Below, in pieces: positions 6,882 through 15,271 of a stretch of DNA of 64,000 nt. Position numbers and translations under genes: made by a program. Every line of letters begins with the position of its first letter. Position 1 is the first letter of the stretch. This DNA is from Terriglobales bacterium (GTDB lineage: Bacteria > Acidobacteriota > Terriglobia > Terriglobales > Acidobacteriaceae): positions 20,538 to 84,537 of the forward strand of contig JAICWP010000019.1 in NCBI GenBank assembly GCA_025934735.1, written 5' to 3'. The notes beneath the pieces are model-generated. The model saw only the letters and a program-made list of their open reading frames with translations. It had not been told where the DNA came from and searched no databases.

Positions 6882-7428
6882 CTCGGAGATTGGCGAGCGC
6901 CACTTCAGCAGAACGTACTGCACGCAGTTCGCGGATTACTGCGCGAATCACATCTTCATCTTCTCCACCGGCCTGCAAGATGTCACGAATGGAGATAGGT
7001 GTTGAGCCGCCTTGCGGATTTTTCCATTCCGGGAGAGTGTGGCAGAATTCCACTAGCTTCCAACGATTCCAATATCCGTAATTACGATATACCTCTTCAA
7101 GCAACTTTTCCTCGGCTGCAGAGAGGCGATCATTCGGCGTCGGCCTGAGGAGCTCAACCTCATATTCACCTTTTGGTGGTGAAATAAACTCTGCCCATAC
7201 GGGCTTCGGTTTTTCATCTGTGATGAGATCGTAGATATTGCTTACGATTGGCCCATGGTCCATCGACGCATAACGGTCAGTTGTGATGGGGGCCCCCCAT
7301 GACAGTAATGCCGCGCGATCAGCAAGGTATAGGAGTTTAATGAGCTTCAGGTAATGCATTCGGCCGCCGCGCATCGCAAGAAGCTTTCCGGCGGCCTGGG
7401 TGGCTTTGCTTTCGTCGAAACGTAGCAT
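6874..7428 (-). CDS. Panacea-domain (DUF4065/SocA-like) antitoxin
   Basis: The 184-residue protein starts at the ATG at 7428, where the domain begins (MLRFDESKATQAAGKLL). A 38-residue upstream extension is rejected. Hallmarks of the Panacea/DUF4065 fold are present: MHYLKLIKLLYLADRAALL, the DRYASMDHGPIVSNIYDLI segment and a C-terminal WNRWKLVEFCHTLPEW stretch. The family neutralises unrelated toxins encoded beside it. It is first in a two-gene unit and overlaps the putative toxin by 8 bp. Base composition is lower in GC than the neighbours, consistent with transfer, and the pair sits between two imperfect direct repeats. Confidence 0.85.
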   Translation of the reverse strand: MLRFDESKATQAAGKLLAMRGGRMHYLKLIKLLYLADRAALLSWGAPITTDRYASMDHGPIVSNIYDLITDEKPKPVWAEFISPPKGEYEVELLRPTPNDRLSAAEEKLLEEVYRNYGYWNRWKLVEFCHTLPEWKNPQGGSTPISIRDILQAGGEDEDVIRAVIRELRAVRSAEVALANLRDA

Positions 7429-7888
7429 TCCTATGGTAGAGACTAGCACAGCCCCATGCGAAACTCCACACATGCCTTTCGAAATCAACAACATAGAGTC
7501 CCGTTTGCGAACTGACTCTCCGTTGCGGGAACCCCATCGCATATGATCCCTGTGTTCCCTGCGGTGCTCACGCTCCCATGCTCCTTGTCCTCGTCCGTGG
7601 GGAACAGACCTTTAGCGGTCGAAGCTGATTTATTACCGCTCCTGACGCACGCGCGGCCAAAAGGCGAAAGTCATCCAGCGATGCCGCGGCCTCCGCCCAG
7701 CAACACGAGAAGTAAGGCCAGAACATGCGCGAGCATGCGGACCGAGCCACGCGTGAGACGGAGCAGGCAAATAAGCGAATGCGGAAGCACCGCCGGAAAT
7801 CCACGCCTTCGTAGCCTGGCCGCTCGCTCTCTTCCGATTCAAACCTGACCGGATACAATGATCCGCGTTCCTGCGCGGCTCGGAATCC
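7429..7888. other. Gene-free stretch upstream of the antitoxin
   Basis: No convincing gene was found; a 101-codon plus frame from 7543 has no ribosome site and no family features. Position 7836-7865 carries the right-hand direct repeat, whose TACAAT could serve as a -10 for the DUF2071 gene at 7889. Confidence 0.4.
7836..7865. repeat. Direct repeat, right copy bounding the toxin-antitoxin module
   Basis: Imperfect copy of 6346-6376 (core AAACCTGACCGGATACAATG). The 1.49 kb between the copies holds the Panacea module. Confidence 0.6.
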
Positions 7889-8632
7889 ATGCACCCGCTC
7901 CTCGAAGCCACCGCCCACCGTCCCTGGCCGCTGCCCCGCGGCCCCTGGATCATGACCCAGACCTGGCATGATCTGCTCTTCGCCCACTGGCCTCTGCCGC
8001 CGGAGGCGCTGCGCCCGCTGGTGCCCGCCCAATTGCCGCTCGACACCTTCGACGGTCAATGCTGGCTGGCCGTCACGCCCTTCCACATGAGCAACGTGCA
8101 CCCGCGCGGCCTGCCTAACATCCCCGGCCTGTCCAGCCTGCCCGAACTCAATGTCCGCACTTACGTGAAGCTGGGCGATAAGCCCGGCGTGTATTTCTTC
8201 AGCCTGGACGCCGGCATGCTGAGCGCGGTGTTGGCCGCCCGCAGTTTTTACCGCCTCCCTTACTTCTACGCGCGGATGAAAGTAAAAGTGGCGGGAGAAG
8301 AGATTCGTTACCACAGCCAGCGCCGTGTCCCCGCCAATGCCGAGTTCCGCGCCCGCTACCGCCCGGTGGCTTCCGTCCAGCTGCGCGCTCCCGGCTCGCT
8401 GGAGCACTGGCTCACCGAGCGCTATTGCCTCTACACCACCACTGGGCGCAAAGTGTTTCGCGCCGAAATCCACCACCTGTCCTGGCCCCTGCAGGACGCC
8501 GCCGCCGAAATCGAAGTCAACACCATGGCCGCGGCCGCCGGCATCACTCTGCCCGCCTTGCCCCCGTTGCTGCACTTTTCCCGCAAGCTCGATGTGCTGG
8601 TCTGGCCCCTGCGCCGGGTGCAGCGCGCCTAA
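7889..8632 (+). CDS. DUF2071 family (YqjF-like) protein
   Basis: The 247-residue protein shows the DUF2071 pattern. WHDLLFAHWPLPPEALRPLV comes near the N-terminus, followed by FDGQCWLAVTPFHMSNV, PGVYFFSLDAG and RLPYFYARM. The C-terminal part includes HWLTERYCLYTT. Members of this family are about 220-250 residues and resemble acetoacetate-decarboxylase-like folds, but their reaction is not established. The ATG at 7889 lies about 30 bp after a possible -10 (TACAAT). It is a single gene with no operon partner and is cytoplasmic by lack of a signal peptide. Confidence 0.8.
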   Translation: MHPLLEATAHRPWPLPRGPWIMTQTWHDLLFAHWPLPPEALRPLVPAQLPLDTFDGQCWLAVTPFHMSNVHPRGLPNIPGLSSLPELNVRTYVKLGDKPGVYFFSLDAGMLSAVLAARSFYRLPYFYARMKVKVAGEEIRYHSQRRVPANAEFRARYRPVASVQLRAPGSLEHWLTERYCLYTTTGRKVFRAEIHHLSWPLQDAAAEIEVNTMAAAAGITLPALPPLLHFSRKLDVLVWPLRRVQRA

Positions 8633-8718
8633 ACTTTCTGGTGGAGTGTGGAAACAGCAGGCCTGCCGCGCACGGCATCTCGGGAAGCCCCTCGCAACCA
8701 GCAAGGGTTAGGGTTTTA

Positions 8719-8770
8719 CGCCTAGGTTCAGGCGTTCTCTGCACCCGCCTAGGTTCAGGCGTTCTCTGCA
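8719..8770 (+). repeat. Tandem pair of a 25-bp hairpin repeat
   Basis: Two identical copies (8719-8743, 8746-8770), each starting CGCCTAGGTTCAGGCG and able to fold on itself, lie 2 bp apart. A degenerate third copy follows (GCGTTCTCTCAAG). The stretch 8633-8889 holds no gene. Confidence 0.7.
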
Positions 8771-8889
8771 GAGGAAGCGTTCTCTCAAGAGCAAAGATCT
8801 ACTCACCGCGATTTGACATTTCCACAAACATCCCGGCGCTAAGGTAAGCATCTTTCAGGAGATAGTTATTTCGCTTGGGGTGCCATCTT

Positions 8890-9108
8890 ATGGAAGACCG
8901 GGAAATACTGTTGGAAAGACTGGCGAAGGCCAAATCCGATTCACAACTGCTGGTCGAAAAAGCAGAGGCCAGCCGGCGAAAAGCAACCCATACGGTTCAG
9001 CGGGCGAGAGAGTTACACGCCAGATTGGCTCAATATCGGGGGCAGGGGGCGAACACGGCACCTCAGCGGAGAATAGATACCGACCTCGCATGCCGCACGC
9101 AGCGATGA
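8890..9108 (+). CDS. Small coiled-coil hypothetical protein
   Basis: The 72-residue frame starts at the ATG at 8890, after a GGGGTG ribosome-site-like stretch. Residues 1-50 are strongly helical and charged with a heptad-like pattern (ILLERLAKAKSDSQLLVEKA), and the C-terminal part is polar. No family was recognised. A degenerate receiver-like gene lies 86 bp further on, convergent on the other strand. Similar small helical or zinc proteins accompany the second receiver-like gene near 56 kb, so a link is possible but unproven. Confidence 0.45.
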   Translation: MEDREILLERLAKAKSDSQLLVEKAEASRRKATHTVQRARELHARLAQYRGQGANTAPQRRIDTDLACRTQR

Positions 9109-9194
9109 TCGGCTAGATCCTCTGCCGGCAGAAACGGCGGAATGATTTCTCCGGCCAGCAGCATCGCAACCTGAACACCTTCATTGATCGCCGC

Positions 9195-9545
9195 CTAATC
9201 GGCAGCGGCACGTCTTTTGCCGATAAGCCGCTGCACCAGCCGAAGCAGTTCTTCCGGGTCAGGTTCAAGCGCAAAATCCGCGCTCGCGATTCTTTCTCCT
9301 ACCTTGGTTAGAGCCACCACTGGCGCATTACACTTCGCGCGAAATGCGGAGATGAGCGCGTCCTTGTCTAATTGGGGAATGGAATGTCCCAGAATAAAAA
9401 GGTCAAAATTTCCACTATTCTCGCAGTGCTTCAGGGCTTCGTTAAAGCCAAAGCCGGAGACCACTTCATGCCCCCGGCTGCGCAACAGCATTTCGCGGGT
9501 GCTCAGCAATGATTTGTCGTAGGACACTGAAAGAATACGGGCCAC
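9195..9545 (-). CDS. Degenerate receiver-domain protein lacking the phospho-acceptor
   Basis: The 116 residues cover one CheY-like fold (RILSVSYDKSLLSTREMLLR, FDLFILGHSIPQLD, PVVALTKVGE). At the end of beta-3 the phospho-acceptor Asp is replaced by Gly53 (LGHS). The N-terminal acidic pair is reduced to Tyr-Asp, and the Lys-Pro after beta-5 is absent. Phosphorylation is therefore not expected. It may act by protein contact or by binding another ligand. A paralogue at 56067-56420 carries the same Gly-His replacement, so this is a stable family and not decay. It lies 41 bp downstream of a small cysteine-rich gene on the same strand. Confidence 0.7.
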   Translation of the reverse strand: MARILSVSYDKSLLSTREMLLRSRGHEVVSGFGFNEALKHCENSGNFDLFILGHSIPQLDKDALISAFRAKCNAPVVALTKVGERIASADFALEPDPEELLRLVQRLIGKRRAAAD

Positions 9546-9586
9546 TGGAATTCCTTCCCAGCGCTAAACCCAACCACCAGTTCTCT

Positions 9587-9799
9587 TTAGTCCGCTCCCT
9601 GGGCAAAACGGGGCGGTGCGTGGTCTGTCGCCAAGTCACTGGCGCGCAGAAAGAAGATGTGCCCGCGCTCACAGGTGAAAGCGGCGAGCGCGTTTACCGG
9701 CCGGTCTTCTCCCTTGACTTTGGCTACAACGGTGTACTCTTGCAGAGTGGTGGTGACCCGCATGTCGTTGCAGATGGGACAGCAGTGAGGGCGGAGCAT
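9587..9799 (-). CDS. Small zinc-binding-like hypothetical protein
   Basis: The 70 residues contain CCPIC (residues 6-10) and a later FTCERGHIFF (41-50), giving a likely Cys/Cys/Cys/His zinc site. The tail is polar. This resembles stand-alone zinc-knuckle proteins, but no named family was recognised. It is first in an apparent two-gene unit with the degenerate receiver gene downstream (41-bp gap). Confidence 0.5.
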   Translation of the reverse strand: MLRPHCCPICNDMRVTTTLQEYTVVAKVKGEDRPVNALAAFTCERGHIFFLRASDLATDHAPPRFAQGAD

Positions 9800-9963
9800 T
9801 TGCCACTTCCCTTTTTCGTCCGAATACGGCCCGAGATGCTCCGCATCATAGCAGCGCGGTCAAGCTGCAGCAATTAAAATACCTCACCTAAAGTACACAT
9901 TGTGATATCAATTATTGGGCCGCGGCCGGTGTGCTGGTCGGGCCATTGGGCCGCGCTATTGGC

Positions 9964-9991
9964 TTGCACAGATACGCGTGCGAGGTATGAT
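9964..9991 (+). promoter_or_regulatory. Candidate sigma-70 promoter
   Basis: TTGCAC (9964-9969), a 16-bp spacer and TATGAT (9986-9991). The predicted start of transcription falls within 2-3 bp of the GTG at 10000. Confidence 0.5.
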
Positions 9992-9999
9992 CTCTGCCC

Positions 10000-10209
10000 G
10001 TGGAAAACGCCAAAGCGGAATTGATGGACGCGCTGCAGAGAGAGGCGGAGTTGGCCCGCCGCCGCTCCCAACGACTGGTCGAAATTGGACGGCGAATGCC
10101 GGGTGCGCAAGACCAAAGTGATCTCATCGCCATGGCGCTGGCCGAAGGCCGCACTGCCGAGGCCCTGGACCACGCGGTGGAGTTCTTGCGCAGCCCGGAA
10201 AAAACCTAG
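10000..10209 (+). CDS. Small helical hypothetical protein
   Basis: The frame has 69 residues from a GTG at 10000, or 61 from the ATG at 10024. It is almost entirely helical and charged (AELMDALQREAELARRRSQR, IAMALAEGRTAEALDHAVEF). No family was recognised. A promoter-like sequence ends only 8 bp before the GTG and no ribosome site is visible, so a leaderless message is possible if GTG is used. Confidence 0.45.
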   Translation: MENAKAELMDALQREAELARRRSQRLVEIGRRMPGAQDQSDLIAMALAEGRTAEALDHAVEFLRSPEKT

Positions 10210-10865
10210 CGTTATATCGCACGCCGTATACAAAATCCGATAGAAGCTATTGACAGGCGGCGCGCCTTACCCTACTCTAGCCCGCGCTTAATTGTCGTGC
10301 CACTTCTGTACATGAAGCATTGTGCCCTGCGGCTTTCGGGGAAGGAGGCCGCAGGGCGATTCTTCGTTCAGTCAAAGCGCGACACCACGAAATACGTGTG
10401 GGTGCCCCATATTTAGCCGCAGGAACTTCGGTTGATCCTCACACCAATCTGGAGCGGCCAAATGTGGGAACGTGGGACCTCGAACTGAAGTCCCGGAACT
10501 TCCCCACATTTGCCCGCGACCCAAGTTCCTCATCACTTGAGAGTTCGGGCAGCCGGGCAGATGTGGGGCACCCGCCATCCGGCGGCATGAATAGCGGAAT
10601 GGTCCCGGTTGCTATCACCTGTGCACCGAAGTTGTGGCTGTTTTTCGCCGCATCCATCCAGATCTTCAGCATTCCTCGAGTGCGACAAAGCCGTCCCATG
10701 GCACGCCATTGAAACCAAAGGGCTGAACAACCCTGGATAATCATTGCTATCAGCTGCTATCCGGCGCTTGCGCTGGCCAGCGCGGGGGGCTAGACTCGAA
10801 ACATTCCAGTGGCCTCCTCACTGATTCCAGAGTCCTCTCTGTTCAGGCCAATGAAAGGTGAGGCC
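10210..10865 (+). other. 656-bp stretch without a recognised gene
   Basis: It contains a good promoter (10250-10278), a strong hairpin (10324-10357), and nested inverted repeats: GGGTGCCCCA near 10401 with TGGGGCACCC near 10563, and CAAATGTGGG near 10458 with CCCACATTTG near 10504. A 130-codon frame from 10320 follows the repeats and shows no family features. Short peptides or a non-coding RNA remain possible. Confidence 0.4.
10250..10278 (+). promoter_or_regulatory. Strong sigma-70 promoter with no clear gene
   Basis: Perfect TTGACA (10250-10255), a 17-bp spacer and TACTCT (10273-10278). It reads into the hairpin at 10324-10357 (GCCCTGCGGC/GCCGCAGGGC). Confidence 0.55.
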
Positions 10866-11297
10866 ATGACTTTCCCCCGGAACAACATTCTTGTCGTTGA
10901 CGATGAATTCAACATTGCGCAAACCCTCACCTGGGTGCTGCAGGAGGCGGGCTACACCGCCGCCTTCGCTCTCAGCGGGCAAGCCGCGCTGGAAATTGCG
11001 TCCGGCATTGCGGTTGATCTTGCTATCGTGGACGTGACCCTCCCCGATGTAGACGGAATCAAGGTCGCGGTGGAGATTTGCCACCGGCTGCCGAAGTGCA
11101 AGATTCTGCTGATTTCGGGTGACTCGGAGTGCGCGCCCCTGCTGGAAGCAGCCAAAAAAGGCGGCATTACCTTTGAGGTGCTGCCCAAGCCCATCCCGCC
11201 TTCCGAACTGCTCGGAAAATTAGAGTCGCTGCTCCAGCCTCCAGCCTTCGGGCCTCAGATGATCGTGCCGCTTCGCCGCGTGCCGCCCCCAATTTAA
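10866..11297 (+). CDS. Single-domain response regulator
   Basis: The 143-residue protein starts at the ATG at 10866, which has an AGGTGAGG ribosome site. It is a complete CheY-like receiver. Asp12-Asp13 (VVDDEF) form the acidic pocket, Asp56 (IVDVTLPD) is the phospho-acceptor, Ser/Thr lies in LLISGDS, and the Lys sits in LPKPIPP. There is no output domain. It would act by protein contact or as a phosphate relay for an orphan kinase. No kinase gene is adjacent; the nearest is the multi-PAS kinase at 21.5 kb. The longer frame to 10809 is rejected. Confidence 0.85.
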   Translation: MTFPRNNILVVDDEFNIAQTLTWVLQEAGYTAAFALSGQAALEIASGIAVDLAIVDVTLPDVDGIKVAVEICHRLPKCKILLISGDSECAPLLEAAKKGGITFEVLPKPIPPSELLGKLESLLQPPAFGPQMIVPLRRVPPPI

Positions 11298-11299
11298 GA

Positions 11300-11375
11300 C
11301 GTGAGCACGTGTGGGCACGGGGCTTTGCCCCGTGCAGGGCGAGCCCAGCTCGCCCCAGCCCGTGGCGCCATCCTG
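11300..11375. repeat. Dispersed repeat family C (GTGCCCACACG / CACGGGGC palindromes)
   Basis: GGGCACGGGGCTTTGCCCCGTGC with an adjoining GCGAGCCCAGCTCGC arm. The same words recur at 18.9-19.1, 52.9-53.0, 59.9 and 63.0 kb, always between genes. Confidence 0.65.
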
Positions 11376-11560
11376 GCCCCCTACTAATCACGTCTATTTT
11401 CCATCTACGGGCTTGCCTTTAAGCCGCGCCTGATGTACAAACCAGCGGAATCCACGTTTCTAAGACCGGTCCCGATTCCCCCTCGCGATCCGGGTGCACC
11501 CGGAGAACTGGATTTGTGCGCTGCGGTTCCCGAAAGCAGCCAAGCACCACAGGAGCTTCC

Positions 11561-14500
11561 ATGAAAAAGCTGGGCACACTCGCATACGTACTGGCCTGTA
11601 TGGCCTTGCTGACCATCAGCGCCGCGGCGCAATCCTCGGCTACCGCCGAACTGCACGTCTCCGTGAAAGATCCCAAGGGCGCCCTGGTGAAGGATGCCAC
11701 GGTAGCGGTGCGCAATGAGGCGCAGAGTTTCGGGCGCACCACCACCAGCAACGTAAACGGGGAGTACCAGTTCCTGCTGCTGCCGCCGGGAAGTTACACG
11801 GTAAGCGTGGAAGCCTCCGGGTTTGCCAAGACGGTGGCGCAGAACGTGCGAGTGACGGTGGGCCAGGTGGCGGAGCTGCCGGTCACGCTGCAGCTGGCGA
11901 CGGTCTCCGAGACGGTGAATGTCTCCACCGAAGCGGCGCTGGTGGAAACCCAGCGCACCTCCTCCACCACCACCATTGACCAGGAGCGCATCGAGAACCT
12001 GCCCATCAATGGGCGCAACTACATCAACTTCGCCCTTACCGATTCACAGGTGGAGCGCGATACCGCGCCCAGCATCGGAGCGGCCCCCACTTCCGGGCTG
12101 AATTTTGGCGGGCAGCGCGCCCGCGACAACCTGGTGAACGTGGATGGAGCCGACGCCGTGGACAACTCCGTGAACGGCATTCGCTCCACCGTCTCGCAGG
12201 AAGGCGTGCAGGAGTTCCAGATCATCAATAACAGCTATGCCCCGGAATACGGGCGCGCCTCCGGCGGCGTGGTCAACATCATCACCAAGTCAGGTTCCAA
12301 CCAGTTCCACGGCGACGCCTTCGGCTACCTGCGCAACCGCAAATTGCAGGCGACCAACCCCTTCAGTGTTGACGCTTCCGGCAAGGCGGTGAATCCGGCC
12401 TACACGCGGGTGCAGGCGGGCGCGGCCTTTGGCGGGCCCATCGTAAAAGATAAGACCTTCTTCTTTTTCTCTTACGAAACCACCCGCCGTCACGAAACCG
12501 GGTTCTCCAACATCGGGGCCAACAATTTTGGCCTGCTGCCTTTCGACACCACACAGGTCGGCATGCCCTTTGGCGTGCTCAATCTGACCCCGGACCAGGT
12601 GGGCTTTCTGACCAACCCTTCGGTGTTGCAGCTGGAGCAAGCCAGCGCTCCCTTTGCCCAGGCAGTGGCGGGATACGCTGCCGCCGCCGGCGCGGCTTCC
12701 GGAGTGGCGCTGAATGGAGTGGTGCCGCAGAACCTGGGCCCTTTGGCGGGCGGCGGCCTGCCTATTTTCCCCAGCAGCGGCGCCTTGCTGCCGTCTTCGT
12801 TTGTGCCCATGACTTCGCTGGTGGGAAACTACCCCATTTTTGAAGGCACCAGCCTGTACTCGCTGCGCCTGGACCACCGCATCAGCGCCAATAATCAGCT
12901 CATGCTGCGGGGCGGCGTCAGCCCCAGCACCACCACCGGTATTCAGGTGAACGCGCAGGGGCCGCAGAACTTCGGGCAAAACGCCTTTTCGCGCACCTCG
13001 CAGCAGACCTACCGCGATTTCAACATCAACGCCCATGACACCATGACCCTGGGCAACAACAAAGTGAACGACTTCCTGTTTGCCTACTCGCGCCGCGGCT
13101 TGCTCTACAACTTCTCCAGCGCGCCCGGCGGCGGCAACGTGGCGGTGAATATCCCCGGATTTGCCTTCTTCGGACGCGAGCCGTTCTCTTTTGTGAACCG
13201 CACCGAGCAGCGCTACCAGCTCTCCGACAGCTTTTCCTGGGCGAAGGGCAATCACAACATGAAGTTCGGCGTGGACGGCAACTACATACCGTTGCAGGCC
13301 GACTTCACCGTCAACTTTGGCGGAGTTTATAACTTTGGCGGCGTGGACTTGCCCGGCCTGCCCAGCATTCCCGGCATCCCCAACTTCCCCGGAGTGTCGC
13401 CCATCCAGGCGTACGGCCTGGGCTTGCCGCAGAACTTCATCCAGGGCGTGGGCAATCCGCACGACGCCTTCAGCAACACGCCGCTGGGCGGATTTGTTCA
13501 GGACAGCTGGCGGGCGCTTCCCAACTTAACCCTGAACTACGGCGTGCGCTATGACGTGGAACTGACGCCCAGGTTCAGCGCCATCAATTCGTTCTCGCAG
13601 GCGGCGGAAAAGAGCCTGGGCATCACCCAGGGCATTCCCCGCGACTGGAACAACGTGGCGCCGCGCGTCGGCCTGGCTTGGGATCCGGGCAACGACGGCA
13701 AGACGGTGGTGCGCGCCTCTTATGGGCTTTTCTACGATCATCCGCTGCTGGCGCTGGCCTTTGACTCCGACGTCGCCGATGGCGCGCAGGCGCCGCAAGT
13801 TATCCTCTTTGGCGGCAGTCCCTGCAGTACGGCTGCTCCGCTGAGCAATGCCAGCCCGCTGAATCTCAACGCGGCCAACACCTTCCAGGGCACGCTGGGC
13901 AATGCCAACTGCACCCCCACCGGACTGGCGCAGGCGCTCGACTATCTTTCCAACCAGCAACGCTTCAACGCCGCTCCCAACGCGCCCTCGGCCTTTGTGG
14001 GGCAACAGTACCTGGCGGCTCACATACCCCTGATCCTGCAGCCGTTCGGTTTCCCCACCGCGGCCAATTTCCAGTATCCCTATTCCAACCAGGCCAACCT
14101 GACCCTCGAGCGCGACCTGGGACACAACTTCGCTTTGAGCCTGCAGTACAACTTCAACGCGGGCAAACACCTGAACCGGCCCATCAATGCCAATCCCGTG
14201 CGCTCTGACCTGCTGATCCACAACTACCAGGTGGCGGCGGCGGCCGGCGATCCCGGCGCCCTGAGCGGCGGCGCCAGCGCTCCCTTGTTCGTGGGCTCCG
14301 TCGGCGCTCCCTGCGGCGTGAACCTGAATCCGGGGCCGTTGCAGGGCCAGCCCTGGGTCAGCTCTTCGCTGGTCAGCTTCTTCCGTCCTTCCGGTTTGAA
14401 TCCTTCGCTGGCCCAGGCGGCCATTGCCGGCGGCGCCGGCACCTGCGTCGGCTTGGCGAACCAGATCATGGCGGCGGAAGGGTTGAACGCCAATTGCGAC

Positions 14501-15271
14501 CCGCTCTCGCTGAGCGGCTGCATCCCTTTCAGCGATATGCCCGCCAACTTCTCCAACGGCAGCTCCGTGTATCACGGATTCACTGCCAACCTGCGCAAGC
14601 GGTTCAGCCATCACTATGAATTCCTGGTGTCCTACACCTATTCGCACGCCATAGATGACTCCACTGACCTGGAATCGCCGCTGGCGCCGCAGAACAACTT
14701 CGACCCCAACTCCGACCGTTCCACCTCGCTGTTCGACCAGCGGCACCGCTTTGTGTTCAGCGGCGTGTACCAGACGGGCAAGCTCTCCGGCAGCGGCTTC
14801 TGGAGCAAGTTCGGCAGCGACTGGACCTTTGCTCCCATCATTGAGGCGGGGGCGGGACGGCCGTTCAACATCATTACCGGCTCGGACCGCAACTTTGATT
14901 TCGGCACCACCACCGACCGGCCGCTGGCGGTCCCCGGAGGCACGGCGCAGAACCTGTGCGGCGACCAGGCGGTGCCCTCGAGCTTCTCTCCCACAGGATG
15001 GCTGCAGCCGGCCTGCTTCCTGAATGGGACGCTGATCGGCAACTTGAGCCGTAACGCCGGGGTTCGGCCCTCCACCCTGTTTACCGACATGCGCGTGGCA
15101 CGGCACATCGCCTTCGGAGAACGCGTGGGCCTGGACGCCATGGTGGACGCCTTCAACTTCATCAACAAATTCAACGTGGCTGACGTGAATCCGCTGTGGA
15201 GCAGTGCGGGGCAGCCAACCGCCGCCTTCGATCCCCGGCAGCTGCAGCTGGCGCTGAAGCTTTCCTGGTAG
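11561..15271 (+). CDS. TonB-dependent receptor, Oar-like with carboxypeptidase-regulatory domain
   Basis: The 1236-residue outer-membrane protein starts at the ATG at 11561, with AGGAG upstream. A signal peptide ends near ISAAAQS. Residues about 30-110 are a carboxypeptidase-regulatory (CNA-B-like) domain (VSVKDPKGALVKDATVAVRN, NGEYQFLLLPPGSYTVSVEA). The plug follows, with NGRNYINFALTDS, VNVDGADAVDNS and YAPEYGRASGGVVNIITKSG. The rest is a very long beta barrel ending in LALKLSW, a normal C-terminal aromatic for outer-membrane assembly. These acidobacterial receptors are thought to take up large oligomers, but the substrate is unknown. The gene stands alone and is followed directly by palindromic repeats. 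Confidence 0.92.
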   Translation: MKKLGTLAYVLACMALLTISAAAQSSATAELHVSVKDPKGALVKDATVAVRNEAQSFGRTTTSNVNGEYQFLLLPPGSYTVSVEASGFAKTVAQNVRVTVGQVAELPVTLQLATVSETVNVSTEAALVETQRTSSTTTIDQERIENLPINGRNYINFALTDSQVERDTAPSIGAAPTSGLNFGGQRARDNLVNVDGADAVDNSVNGIRSTVSQEGVQEFQIINNSYAPEYGRASGGVVNIITKSGSNQFHGDAFGYLRNRKLQATNPFSVDASGKAVNPAYTRVQAGAAFGGPIVKDKTFFFFSYETTRRHETGFSNIGANNFGLLPFDTTQVGMPFGVLNLTPDQVGFLTNPSVLQLEQASAPFAQAVAGYAAAAGAASGVALNGVVPQNLGPLAGGGLPIFPSSGALLPSSFVPMTSLVGNYPIFEGTSLYSLRLDHRISANNQLMLRGGVSPSTTTGIQVNAQGPQNFGQNAFSRTSQQTYRDFNINAHDTMTLGNNKVNDFLFAYSRRGLLYNFSSAPGGGNVAVNIPGFAFFGREPFSFVNRTEQRYQLSDSFSWAKGNHNMKFGVDGNYIPLQADFTVNFGGVYNFGGVDLPGLPSIPGIPNFPGVSPIQAYGLGLPQNFIQGVGNPHDAFSNTPLGGFVQDSWRALPNLTLNYGVRYDVELTPRFSAINSFSQAAEKSLGITQGIPRDWNNVAPRVGLAWDPGNDGKTVVRASYGLFYDHPLLALAFDSDVADGAQAPQVILFGGSPCSTAAPLSNASPLNLNAANTFQGTLGNANCTPTGLAQALDYLSNQQRFNAAPNAPSAFVGQQYLAAHIPLILQPFGFPTAANFQYPYSNQANLTLERDLGHNFALSLQYNFNAGKHLNRPINANPVRSDLLIHNYQVAAAAGDPGALSGGASAPLFVGSVGAPCGVNLNPGPLQGQPWVSSSLVSFFRPSGLNPSLAQAAIAGGAGTCVGLANQIMAAEGLNANCDPLSLSGCIPFSDMPANFSNGSSVYHGFTANLRKRFSHHYEFLVSYTYSHAIDDSTDLESPLAPQNNFDPNSDRSTSLFDQRHRFVFSGVYQTGKLSGSGFWSKFGSDWTFAPIIEAGAGRPFNIITGSDRNFDFGTTTDRPLAVPGGTAQNLCGDQAVPSSFSPTGWLQPACFLNGTLIGNLSRNAGVRPSTLFTDMRVARHIAFGERVGLDAMVDAFNFINKFNVADVNPLWSSAGQPTAAFDPRQLQLALKLSW

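Noticed and set aside
7543..7848. 101-codon plus-strand frame before the DUF2071 gene
   Set aside because: It has no ribosome site or family features; its last codons are the right-hand direct repeat.
8719..8770. CRISPR array
   Set aside because: Two copies separated by 2 bp have no spacers, and no cas genes are in the window.
10320..10712. 130-codon plus-strand frame
   Set aside because: It runs across nested inverted repeats and lacks a ribosome site and any domain pattern.
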